From assembly GCA_013398295.1 (NCBI GenBank), contig VZSF01001204.1, positions 1 to 64,000 of the forward strand: DNA of 64,000 nucleotides, in the 5' to 3' direction. Below the pieces are notes generated by a model. That model was not told the DNA's origin and made no database searches. It was given only the letters and a program-made list of their open reading frames with translations. Origin of the DNA: Chionis minor (lineage: Eukaryota > Chordata > Aves > Charadriiformes > Chionididae). Shown one piece after another: positions 1 through 11,019 of the stretch; within the stretch, counting starts at the first letter, position 1; each line of letters opens with the position of its first letter. Made by a program: the position numbers and the translations under genes.

Positions 1-134
1 TGTTGGGACAGACTGTGAATATGACAAAAGGCAATTGTGAAAATTTAACTGTTGAGAGTAGTGAGACATTTGCAATGTAAAAGGGTTTTACTAGGAAATA
101 CATACTTATAAACCAAATGTTTCACCAAAATGGA

Positions 135-1112
135 TAAGGAATTGGCCTGGATGGCTGCACTCAAAGAGTCACAGTCAACGGCTCAATGTCCAAGTGGTGA
201 CCAGTGACGAGCGGCATTCCTCAGGGGTCAATATTTGGACCAGTGCTGTTTCACAATTGCCTTTTGNGAAGGAAGGGCTGCCATCCAGACGAACCTGGAC
301 AGGCTGGAGAGGTGGGCCCGTGCCAACCTCATGAAGTTCAACAAGGCCAAGTGCAAGGTCCTGCGCATGGGTTGGGGCAATCCCATGCAAGAACACAGGC
401 TGGGTGGAGAATGGATTGAGAGCAGCCCTGAGGAGAAGGACTTGGGGGTGTTGGTTGATGAGAAGCTCAATATGAGCTGGCAATGTGTGCTTGTAGACCA
501 GAAAGCCAACAATATCCTGGGCTGCATAAAAAGAAGTGTGGCCAGCAGGTCAAGGAAGGTGATTCTGCCCTTCTACTCTGCTCTTGTGATATCCCACCTG
601 GAGTACTGCATCCAGCTCTGGGACCCCCAAAAGGAGAAGGACATGGATGACTTGGCGTGAGACCAGAGGAGGGCTACAAAGATGATCAGAGGGCTGGAGC
701 ACCTCTGCTATGAGGACAGGCTGAGAGAGCTGGGGTTTTCCAGCCTGGAGAAGAGAAGACTCTGGGGAGACCTTGTAGCAGCCTTCCAGTTCCTAAGGGG
801 TGCCTACAGGAAAGACGGGGAGGGACTCTCTATCAGAGAGTGTAGTGATAGGAGTAACCGAGTTAAATTGGAAGAGGGTACATTTAGATTAGCTATTAGA
901 AAGAAATTCTTTACTGTGAGGGTGGTGAGACACTGGAACAGGTTGCCCAAAGAGGTTGCGGATGCCCCATCCCTGGAAGTGTTCAAGGCTGGGTTGGATG
1001 GGGCTTTGAGCAACCTGGTCTGGTGGGGGAGGTGTCCCTGCCAATGGCAAGGGGGTTAGAACCAGATGATCTTTAAGGTCCCTTCCAACTCTAACCATTC
1101 TATGATTCTATG
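135..1112 (+). mobile_element. CR1 LINE copy A, 5'-truncated and broken
   Basis: A chicken-repeat-1 type non-LTR retrotransposon fragment. The sense strand encodes the end of the ORF2 reverse transcriptase and then a short 3' tail ending in two ATTCTATG octamers (about 1098-1112), the hallmark 3' end of avian CR1. The 5' end is truncated, as usual for CR1. Readable blocks are the RT motif SGIPQGS-FGP (about 207-245), then [47 protein letters not shown] and HWNRLPKEVA. The segment that should carry the catalytic (F/Y)ADD motif is absent between about 256 and 269, exactly where the window's only N sits (267). The copy is dead. Confidence 0.95.
204..1059 (+). pseudogene. CR1 ORF2 reverse transcriptase remnant (copy A)
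   Basis: Relic of the CR1 reverse transcriptase, which in an intact element copies LINE RNA at the nicked target site. The fingers/palm block is read in the frame of position 204 and everything after the N in the frame of position 235, so the frame changes at the missing catalytic segment. A further in-frame TGA at 658-660 replaces a codon where CR1 elements read through as a 'LERVQRRAT'-like stretch; the same frame then continues to a TAG at 1057-1059. No catalytic aspartates remain visible. It is not a functional gene. Confidence 0.85.
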
Positions 1113-4100
1113 AAAATATTTTCCATGCACTTCTGATGAAATGCAAGCTGAATTCACTGGCAATGTGCAGCTTGCTCAGAGTCCAGCCAATAGGTCTGGA
1201 AAGCAGCCAAGAACTTGAGCTTCTAGGTCCATGGCTCTGTGTCAGTGCCCCAGCGCCAACTTAGTGGCTCAGATTTAGCCTTCAAGTCTCCCAGGTCCCC
1301 TCCCATATGGGTTGTTTCAAAGCCAGCGGTCTAAAAGTTTCCTTGCTTCCTGCCTTCCAGGTCAAGCACTGTAGGCTCTGACAGCCATCTCTGCTCAAGG
1401 ACCGTTGTGCCATTGCTGGGAAAGTGTGAGTCTGCGTAAAATGAGGTCTCTCTGCTGGGAAGAACTTCAGGACTCCCAGAAGTGGTGGGTGGTCGTATTG
1501 TACCATATCAGTAGTCTTATTCTAGATGTATGTGGTACCAAATAGTTAATTTAGGGTGCAGTGGGACTTCATAGCAATGATCATCTAGAGGCTGGTGTCA
1601 CTGAAAGGGGCGTTCACATTTCTCAGAGCAGTTCCTTGTGTAAAGTTACACTCACACAGCTAAAAAGGTATCAGGCTAGTAAGTCTTATATTTGTATAGA
1701 AACTGATGTTAAACTGATGAGTGGACATAACATTCTCTGTGTTGATTTAGCTTCAGTTAATTGCCTACTGACTTAAGCTAAATCCTTACAGCCACTCATA
1801 GCTTACTATAGATCAGGGTGTATTCTGTCTAATCATTATAGTTTTCTTTTTTGTAAAGAGGGTAAGTCTTCAAGCACACTTCAGTGATTCAGAAGCCTAG
1901 GACTCCTTTTAGAAATTACTTGCCTGTCTAGGAGCCTCGGTCTTTTTGCAAGACACTAAAACTTAAGCTTATCTTGAAAATAATATCAGTGGTCTTAAAA
2001 TGGCAAGAGTCTGCACCTGTGTTATGTGGCATAAAGCCCTAGATTAGAAAACAAGTCCAAAGTAAATATTTAATTGAGGATAAACAATTAACAGTTCAGA
2101 GACATCAAAGAGAGAACTCACACTTCTGACTAGGATTGTTTAAACTTGCCCAGCTGCAGGTTAGGAGCACTGACCGCTTTGAGGTCGCCTTCCCAGTCAG
2201 AAGCGACAGGAACTTCAACATTTAAGCAATCTCAGATCTCCAGGCTTAAGATCTGTGGAGAGCCCTGAACTCCAAGTTATTATACGTTTTCAATGCCTGG
2301 GGATTGCTAATGTCTCATTTAATAACCATCTCCAACCATGAAAGCCAGTGGTGATCGCAAATTCTTAAACTGTCAGTTATCTGGTATTTGCATCTCTTGT
2401 TGAGGTGAAAGAGCAGGGCGTGGAAGAGGGAAAGATGGCACGCAAAGTGAAAATGAAGTCAAAGAGAGATCTGCAAACATGCAGGCTAAAAAGCCAGCTG
2501 CTCACCTATCCTATAATACAGGGACTCAGGAAAAGTCAGGAATAGGGAGATCTTCTGGCAGCATCAATACACTGAGAGAGCAAAATGTTATCATGGCTTA
2601 AGACAGCTTAATGAACTTATTTTTCCTTCCCGGCCTTATACTTTAATTTGATTAATTTAATATAACCAAGTAGTTTTAATACTTGCATCTTCTACCTGCC
2701 TTGGACATGGTGGTTATCAATTCAAAATCTGAGACACAAAGGTACAGTGTCGTCATATATTCTTGGCTAAACTTAAAGACCTCACCTTGTAATGTGAGTA
2801 ACAAAATAATTAGCATTAATCCTAGCTTTCTGAGAAGCAAGTATTTTCCATGAGGAGGGAAGATGATTTGAATGGAAAAATATCTAAATATCTATATGAG
2901 AGACTCATAGGATACATTCTTTCTGTGTCTTGCTCGTGGAACGTGGCCAAAAGTGTCAGGGCTTGCTGAAGGACCTGGTGGCCTGACCACACCAGGCCTT
3001 TACGTTTGCACCATGAAGTTTCAAGATCCTGTTTGAGGGTCTGGGACAGCTGGGCAATGCTGTTCCGGTCAATGTTCCTCTCCAGTGCGCTGCCTTGAAA
3101 ATATTAACAGCAACAAGCTACTTCTCTGTCAATAGGAAGGGCTATCATATAATAAAATGAGCAAGATAAAAGTACAGAAGGGCCTTAATGTAGTTGAAAA
3201 CACAGACTACCCTGTGTGTGAAACAGCATGAAAAGTACAGAACTGACATCTTTTTACAGTTCAAAACAGAAAAGTCAGGACTCCAAAATCATGATTTAAA
3301 AAAGGTGTCTGTGTTTCTTGTGCACATTGTACAGCCTTTATCCCCAATCTTGTTCACCCAGCACATGTGCCAGCATGAATGAGATGACATGGCAGACAGC
3401 TCCCAAGTGTCTCAAAGGTTGCAAAGTCCTACTGTACTAAGGCTCTACGCCACAGCCAGCATCTCTCCCTGTCCCACTGCAACTGTTCCCGTGGCAGCAG
3501 GTATTCTTTACCTTTCCTTTTATCTTTGGATAGTTAATGTAGGTCAGCTACCCCAAGGTTAAAAAAAAAAAAAAAAAAGGTAGAAAAAGCAGCATTTAGC
3601 ACTGAAGACAAGCCCTAAGGAGATACTGACAAGCAATCTGTCTTGGGGGGGTAATTTCCAGATGGATCCAATGCAGAAACCACATTCCTGAAACTAGTAG
3701 ATGAAAGCATGGCAGCTGATACAGCTTAAATTTGTGACTCCAGAAAATCTGTGTTTACCCAGGTAGGATTAATGCTGATACCAGCCAGAACTGCAGTCAC
3801 TTAGTGCCAGCAGTAAGGGTTCTGTGGCTGACCATCTAAAATGACTACTTGCTCTACTGACTGCTGTGAATACACCATTGATTTCTTCATTTATTTAAAA
3901 AATGACAAAACAAACACTCCCAATACAATCTGGGCTTTCATTTGCAGGAGGGCTGAGCTGGTTCAGGCAGGTTACGGTAATTTGTCTGTTGACATTCTTC
4001 CGATGGACAAAATGTCTATTATAAATAGGCTTGTTGCTTCTCCGGCTCTAGTGGCCTCTAACCAAAAGTATGGTCTGATTCTGGCTTTAAGAATTTGCTC

Positions 4101-5044
4101 TGAAGATGCAGTGCTTCCATAGGCAGTGCAGCTCTGAGCACTAAGAAAAAATTAATTAGACATACCACTAAGTAGCACAGGGAATTTTAGAAGGTTAACT
4201 CTTCCCACAGCTGAGTGGAAGAGATGGGAGATGCGTCCTTCTGTGGCTGGTGAATTCAAATCCTATGAAGCGTTTACATCCCATTTACCATGGAAAAAGG
4301 ATGCAAATGGTCCATAGGCCTGCATGTGGCCTTGTCAGTTTCCAAGAAAATAACTCTAAAAAGTGATCCTCTTTAAACTAGATCATCTCACAAACCAGAT
4401 CATATTGCAGACGTATAAGGAAGATGGAAGGAATATAAAGCTGGGAAGGAGAGAAAGGAGAAGTTAAGACTAAGGCTGCCCGCTCAAGGTGCCTGGAACC
4501 CTACTCAGAGTTTCAGCATATGCCTTCTAAGGTCTCGCATTTGCTTTGAGACCAAAGCAAAATGAACTGAAATTGTACATGCTTGTTGAGCTAGTCTATC
4601 GGCAATTTTATTAATTGTATCAGAGAAGCCAAATCTCCTTCATTTCCTAGGGTCCCAGCACCCTTCAAATTAGCTCTAATGCATACTTACTCAAAAACCC
4701 TTTACTTGGTTAATTACAAACAATTTTCGGGATCAAAGCTTGCAGCAATAAGATGACACATGGTGACAAAAAGGGGCTGGGAAATTCCATCCATCTCCCT
4801 GACCCCTCTGCTTACCAGCAGAAATAAAAAGTGTAGAGGCACCCTGCCATGCCAGGCACCAAACAGGATGCCCAGAGACCACCACAGGAACATGGCAAGC
4901 CACTTTGCAAAGGCTGCTGCAAATCCAGAATGGAGAACAGAAAAGCATGATAAATGATCAAATCCTGTCACAGGATGAGAGATCAGAAAGACAGATATCT
5001 TCATCAAACGGAAGCAAGTAGGAGCTACGTGAGAAAAGTGTGTA
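1113..5044. other. Intergenic, no gene recognised
   Basis: AT-rich unique-looking sequence. The longest open frames are under 100 codons, except one of 123 codons ending at 4714 on the minus strand that runs into CR1 copy B. None shows a recognisable domain or a convincing pair of splice sites. Simple features inside are an 18-base A run (3561-3578) and AT-rich homeobox-like words near 2640-2665. Confidence 0.6.
3561..3578 (+). repeat. (A)18 homopolymer
   Basis: Eighteen consecutive A residues. No retropseudogene or SINE body was recognised directly upstream, so I treat it as a simple mononucleotide repeat. Confidence 0.9.
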
Positions 5045-5143
5045 ATCATAGAATCATTTAGGTTGGAGAAGACCTTTAAGATCACCTAGTCCAACCATTG
5101 ACCCTACTCTACTGGGTCCGCCACTAAACCATGTCTCTAAGCA
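5045..5143 (-). mobile_element. CR1 LINE copy B, 3'-end fragment
   Basis: About 100 bases of the CR1 3' terminus in reverse orientation. It begins on the plus strand with the complement of the terminal octamer (TCATAGAATCATTTAGGTTGG) and continues with the typical GACCTTTAAGATCACCTAGTCCAACC block and the 'CCACTAAACCATGTCTCTAAG' block. The latter marks a CR1 subfamily different from copies D and E. It contains only 3' sequence and no coding capacity. Confidence 0.85.
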
Positions 5144-8100
5144 AGTGGTCTGGAAAAAGGTGACTAGGAAATAAACTAAAAGAACAGGAGCGTATCTCTG
5201 ATGTTAGAGCCCAGTAATTAAACCATGCTGAAGCTGATGGATTTCCATCTGCCTGCTGCAGGCGTCTTCTGCGTGTCTTGTAAACCTCTGGTCTGACCAC
5301 AGTCTCAGGTGGGCTCGGACTAGCTCGCTGTTCAATCTGATTTCTCATGGAAATTGCTGTGTTCTTCTAATTGAACAAGGCTCTTCATTCAAGGTTCAAA
5401 TCTGATTGCTGTGGTGATATTTAAACACATGTTTAACTGCCTTGCTAAACCAGAGTTTATGTTGGTGCCTGTTTTGGGCACTGCAGAAGCTGCAGCACTC
5501 AGGAACTTACCTCTGGCCACTTTGGATGGGAGAAGATGCAGGCACATGACTGTTAGCTTTGCTGGACTGATTAACGCATGTTAACCACTTGGGTGGATGT
5601 TTATTTAAAACCATCTGCTCAGTTAATCTGTTTAACTATCTGCAACAACTCCTGAGGTCAGTCTTTTAAACAAAGGGATTGGACAGATGGTCAGCTTTGC
5701 AATGCAGGTGCAGCACTACAGGTTTGAGGAAGCAGATGTAATTCCAATATAGCCTTGAAGTACCCACTTTTCTTGCAGTCGGATTGTTAGAACTGTAGCA
5801 TCAGTTTGCAGGCAGTGTTTCTGGTAACATACCCGTATTAATTACTGCTGCTAGTAAGGTCTAACATCTGAGACCAACCATTAGGGTATATGCATTTGTA
5901 CAATAGTTTCACTCCTAAGCTTCCAACTACCACCCCACCACTAGCAGCTGCTGCCCATTCAGCTGAGAAAGCAGAACTATTTGAGTGTGGACAGCTTTAG
6001 ACCCCTCCTAGAGGACAGTCAGACTTGTCTGCTTAGTTTGCACCATTATGACTGTTACTATGGCTGTGATCAGCTACTGTATCTTAGCTGAAGTGGGGTG
6101 AAAATAGCCTCTGAGGGCTGCTAATTCTTTAAATTTACTGAAGATAAAAGAACATCTGACTCCACACACTTATTACCTCTGCAGGCTTTGCCTGGATAGA
6201 GTCACGCCACCTATCTACCTACCTATGTCTCATTTTCTGTATTTACAAACAAAAGTGATAGCACATACCTGGCTCCTCAGTGGTGCATGCAACATAATGA
6301 GAAAATACACACACATTCTAAAAACATCCATAGAAACACAGATTGTCCTCCAGGTCTTGTGAGGGTATCGCATGCTGAGCATAGAAATCCCAGCAGAAAA
6401 GGATAAACTATGTTTTGGATATTTTGATTGTCCTTGAAACCTTACAGAAATGAGGGAACTAAAGGGAGGGTAAATAGTTAAAAATATTTGTTTGGCAATG
6501 AGGTTATCTGTTTACAGAAACATAGAAAACCAGTGTAATTTGTTGTGAACAATTTCATCAGACACATCTACTAGATGGCTGTCCAAAGAATTGATTTTGT
6601 GGCTTGGCAGTCAAATAAAAATCTGGTGGAAAATTCAGCTGGGATCAGACAGAATTTGAATCTTCCTGCCAAACAAAAATTAGAAATTGATTTTATTTGA
6701 CATGTCATGTTCTAGCTAACATGAAATATTTCATTTAAAGAATTTTCACAGAAGCAGAAATATAAATATGTAGAGAGGGAGTAGTTCTCAGAATTGCTGT
6801 TGGCGAGACAGTTGCCCCTTTATTCAGTATCTGAAGGGCTGTAGCACTTGCACCGGACATGAGCTATCCAGATTCAACTCTGTCCTCCATCTCCATTGCT
6901 CACCACCCAGAAAAGTGGCATAATCACCACATGTGGTTAAAGAGCCACTATCCAGTTACCTGCTGATCCACTTTCGCTTTGGATAAACATTTGCAGGAGC
7001 AGAGATTGGAGCTCCAGCCTTGCAAGGAGTTTATGACACATTGGGTGGAAGCTCATTTCTGGACACTCTTCTGTGGTCTTTCTTTTGTAGTATTTAAATG
7101 TTTTAGGCAAAGTGGAGTTGTGGTGCTAATCCAGGGTTACTCACAGCCCAGGTAAGCACTATACTCCCAGGCTGTCAGATAAAACCAGTATCTGTCACAT
7201 CCTCCTTTATCTTTGTGGTAAAAGGAGGACCAGGTTTTAGCTAAAGGTACCTAATTAATTCAAACTGAATTTGTAAATAACATTGGGACAGAGAATCCAA
7301 ATAGACTTTGCTGAAAATTGGTCTAGTTCTAGTAATTTCTTTGCTAACTCTTCAGGAAGGAATGCATCTTATATAGATTGTCTGACACTGGAAAGCTTAG
7401 AAGAGCCAAGGAGATGGATAGTGGTGAAAAAGTTTTAATTTTAACTGCATTGAATGTTTACAGTATATAATAGTCTGCATGAATATATGAGAGTTATATG
7501 AATTAGATATAAAATACATTCCTGGGCTGGGCAAGACGAATGTAAAATCTGTATTAAAGCGACTGCCACTAAACATTTTTACACTTCAGATGTACAGAGT
7601 CATATCTCCTGAAAAAAAATAATGCAAATTCATTGGGAATATAATGATCCTAACCTCTAAAAGATGACATCTCTGTACTCCTTATCAAAATAGTTGTCAG
7701 CGACATTTAAAGTCAAGAAACTGTGGAGAGAAGACAAATAGAGGCAATTTTTAAGGAGTCATTTGAAAAAGACCTAAGAAGGCATGCTGTCTCATGTGTT
7801 GCTGCTGATGCACAAAAAAAACTGCTTGGAAGAAGCCAAGACAGTGTCAAGAATGCTGGCATAAGTAGATGAATGACCAGTGCCTTTGGGGCACTGGTGT
7901 TTCATTACACAGACAATAATAGACAAGACCATCACATGCATTCACATGTAGTGGGAATGAGGAAAAATTCTAATACTCTAACTCAATGTCAAGAATCTAA
8001 GCCAGGAGACTTTTTGAAATATATTGATAGATCACAAGATGAGGAGGAAAAAGGAGGGCACACAGTAGCTTTCGTCTTCTTTTTTACTCTTGCAAAAATC

Positions 8101-9699
8101 AATCAATTAATGAAAATAAGTCGTATTTTAGACCACACCAGAATGACTTCAGTCTATTGCCACCATCCTGAGACACAGGTTGAAACACAAGCTCTGGTCA
8201 AAAGTGACACCAAGACCTTTCTACTTGGATGCAACAGCACAACTTAATGTTGTATATTCTTGGTGACTAGTGGTGGCAGGAATTAAAAACCCCACCAAAC
8301 CAGCTTCTGCTTTGTGCAAAATTCCAAGCTGCTAACATTGTACTTAGGACAAAACACCAGCAGCCAAGTTTCCAGCAAATGGGAACAATGGGAACAACCC
8401 AGTCCACTGGCCAGCCAAAATATCTACTCTCAGCTACAAGCAGGGAAGCCAAGGAAGTTGGCCGGTTCCTAAGAAGTTAGCCAGATTGTGAGCCCATCAT
8501 GCCGTCACACCTTTAGCCAGGCAGCCAACTTGCCTGACTTCTGCCAAAAGCTTTCAAAGTGCCATTCTGTCTCCAGTGGAGGGGGGAGGACAAAGTTAAA
8601 AAGTTACTGGTGAAAAAGTTATTTTCTGGAAAATGTGTTTTGGTGGAAAAATTGTGACCAGGTCAAGAGGCTGTCTGTGGTGCTTAAACAGCCTCCGTTG
8701 CCTGAGGCCTGGAATCATTACAAAATATTGCTGATGCCAAAAGGGAGGTACACACTGGAAATACGGTACGTGATGTGGAAGGACTAACTGGTGAGGTAGA
8801 CAGTAGTGGGACTCAAAAGGCTAGCCACAGACAATGCACAGAAGCCTACCATGCTAACGGCATTACACTGAGTGAGGAATTACTGTTCTTCATGTTCTCT
8901 TTACTAGCTGGTTTTACCCACGGGACTAGAGCACTTGAGAAATTTTGCCTCTAAATTTGCATTCTTGCAAATACAGGGAAAGAAAAGCATTTGCTAATAT
9001 TTACACACTTCATACAGGGTATGTTTAATATGTACCAGGAGTACACCAAGAATCACATATGTCTGAGGTATAGCTGAGTCTGGCCACAGTCCAAAAGTTA
9101 GACATTTTATTTTTGTAAAACAACCCCTTTATTATAACTTAACACTTGACTTGCACACTTATGTGTCCTAGGTTGACCCTTGCTTGGGGTGAGTATTGAA
9201 TAGAAATCTCTTCTCATTTGCTCCACTCAGTCTCTTCCTAAATGTCCCTTTTATGATGCTTCCATATCGTGTCATAAAGACTTAATGGCTGTCACTAGAA
9301 CTTTATGGGACTCGGTAGTCAGAAATAAAAGGGGCCATTGAACTGTGATGGACCACTTACAGGCCCTTGAGTACCCTGGTGTACTTTCCACTGGCAGGAG
9401 CTAGCTGGAATATATAGTAGAGATGAAGCACATTCTTTGCAGCACAAATCACACAACCATGACAAGTTAGACAGTGAAGTGCTTTGTGTCACCGAGAAAC
9501 AGCAACTTTACCTTTAAAGAAAATTTTCACTGTTGCTAAGTATTATTCCTGCCCTGAGCAGAATTCACAAATCCTGCCACATATCCAAAGAACAGACAGT
9601 TTTCAGCTCTCAGAGGGACTGCAGTTGGTATTGGAGCCTTTGATTTAGCCAAGGCAGACCTTGACAGTATCCCCATTTTCGTATTTATATAATAGAAAT
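5144..9699. other. Intergenic, no gene recognised
   Basis: No recognisable exon or repeat body. The longest open frame (7873-8247, plus, 124 codons) has a low-complexity polar composition, no domain I recognise and no splice context, so I read it as chance. A short CTAC/CTAT-rich stretch lies near 6208-6226. Confidence 0.6.
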
Positions 9700-9935
9700 A
9701 CTTTGCATTCCTCTGGCACCTTTTATCAGAGGATTCATCTCCTTTACGGACAGTAATGAATTAATGCTCCCAATGCCAATGTAAATTGGGATTTGTTTTC
9801 CTTGTTCTGCAGATGGGAAAGAATGAAGCACAAAGATGATGCAACTCATTTAAAGAAGGCTTGGCAGAGCCAGGCACAGAATCCGGATCTCCTGATAACC
9901 TGAGCCAGTGCCTTCACCTCGCTATCACTGCCCTT
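9700..9935 (-). mobile_element. Old amniote MIR/CORE-type SINE relic
   Basis: A diverged copy of the amniote-wide tRNA-derived SINE family, in reverse orientation. Successive words on the plus strand follow the reversed consensus order: a 'CTCTGGCACCTTTTATC' block, 'GTAATGAATTAATGCTC', 'CAGATGGGAAAGAATGAAGC', 'GATGCAACTCATTTAAAG', 'GGCAGAGCCAGGCACAGAAT' and 'CGGATCTCCTGATAACC'. Divergence is high, consistent with age well before modern birds. The family assignment is from memory of the consensus, not a search. Confidence 0.7.
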
Positions 9936-11004
9936 TCACCTGCAATCCGTGCAACAGGCATTCAAGCTGGACACAAATACAAAGAAAAGCTTCACCTGCT
10001 TTTAAAAAAGGATGCCTAAACTCACATGCTCACAGCTAGACACCAAGTGAGCTAAACGTCCAGGACATCTCCAGGTATGAGGCTTCACTAGTTCCAAAAA
10101 GCAGAACTTAGTGACTAACAAGGATTAAGAACCCTAGTTGCATACATGCATTTTAAACAAAAAATCTTCTTGTTTTTCTAATAAGCACTTCTAAGTGGCT
10201 ATGCTGAGTGTGAAAGTATCACAGAAAAGAAAAAGACTTTGTGAAAAGAAAAAGAAACTGCTTTTGCGTCACTGGTGTCTATGTGTCTATCTGAGATGTC
10301 ATTATAACCAAAGTTGATTTTATTTGTAAATATTTGGCAAAGTTTCCAGGTAATATGGGCATGGACTACACCTGACTGTATGTGGTTTTGAACATTAGAG
10401 CCCAAGTTTTTTTGTAGGTCGACTATCAATAGAGCATCCTGTACCATGCAGTCACCTTTTTTACCCTGCCCAATGACACTAATTTCCCGCTTACAGCAAC
10501 TCATATTCGCATGTCACGTCTATGCCAGCCAGACAAATTACTAATATTTGAAAAGAGATAGGAAACCAAATTGACATCGTGTGACACTCAAATTCTATGT
10601 GCACCAACGACTTTGTTGATTACTGTGATTTGGGTATAGTCCTTGATCCAAGGAACACATGCAAAGCACTGTTTCAGTGGAAAAAAACCCAAAAGCAGGT
10701 ATAACCTCGAATGTATCCCCATGCCTGCTGCTCCAGTAATTCTGTGGTCCTGAGCACTTTTTCTTTCACATTTGAGGGTGTTTCTGTTGATGTCTGCCTG
10801 TTCTTGTTTCTCCTCACACACAGGGAGTCATTGCCTATGTGAATCCACTGATTTGAGGGGTATAACTTCAGATCCAACCTGTAATATGAACCACTTTTGG
10901 GCTCAAAGTTGCATTTCAGCTCCTGTTGTTACCTAAAAGCATGCTTAGAGAAGAGTTCTCGAAAATTCTACTGGTTTCATCCAGAGGCACAACCATCTAC
11001 CATT

Positions 11005-11019
11005 AAAAAAAAAAAAAAA
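11005..11019 (+). repeat. (A)15 homopolymer
   Basis: Fifteen A residues following CCATT. It has no recognisable retroposed body upstream. Confidence 0.85.

Noticed and set aside
3561..3578. A18 run as the tail of a processed pseudogene
   Set aside because: No gene-like sequence upstream, no target-site duplication noticed.
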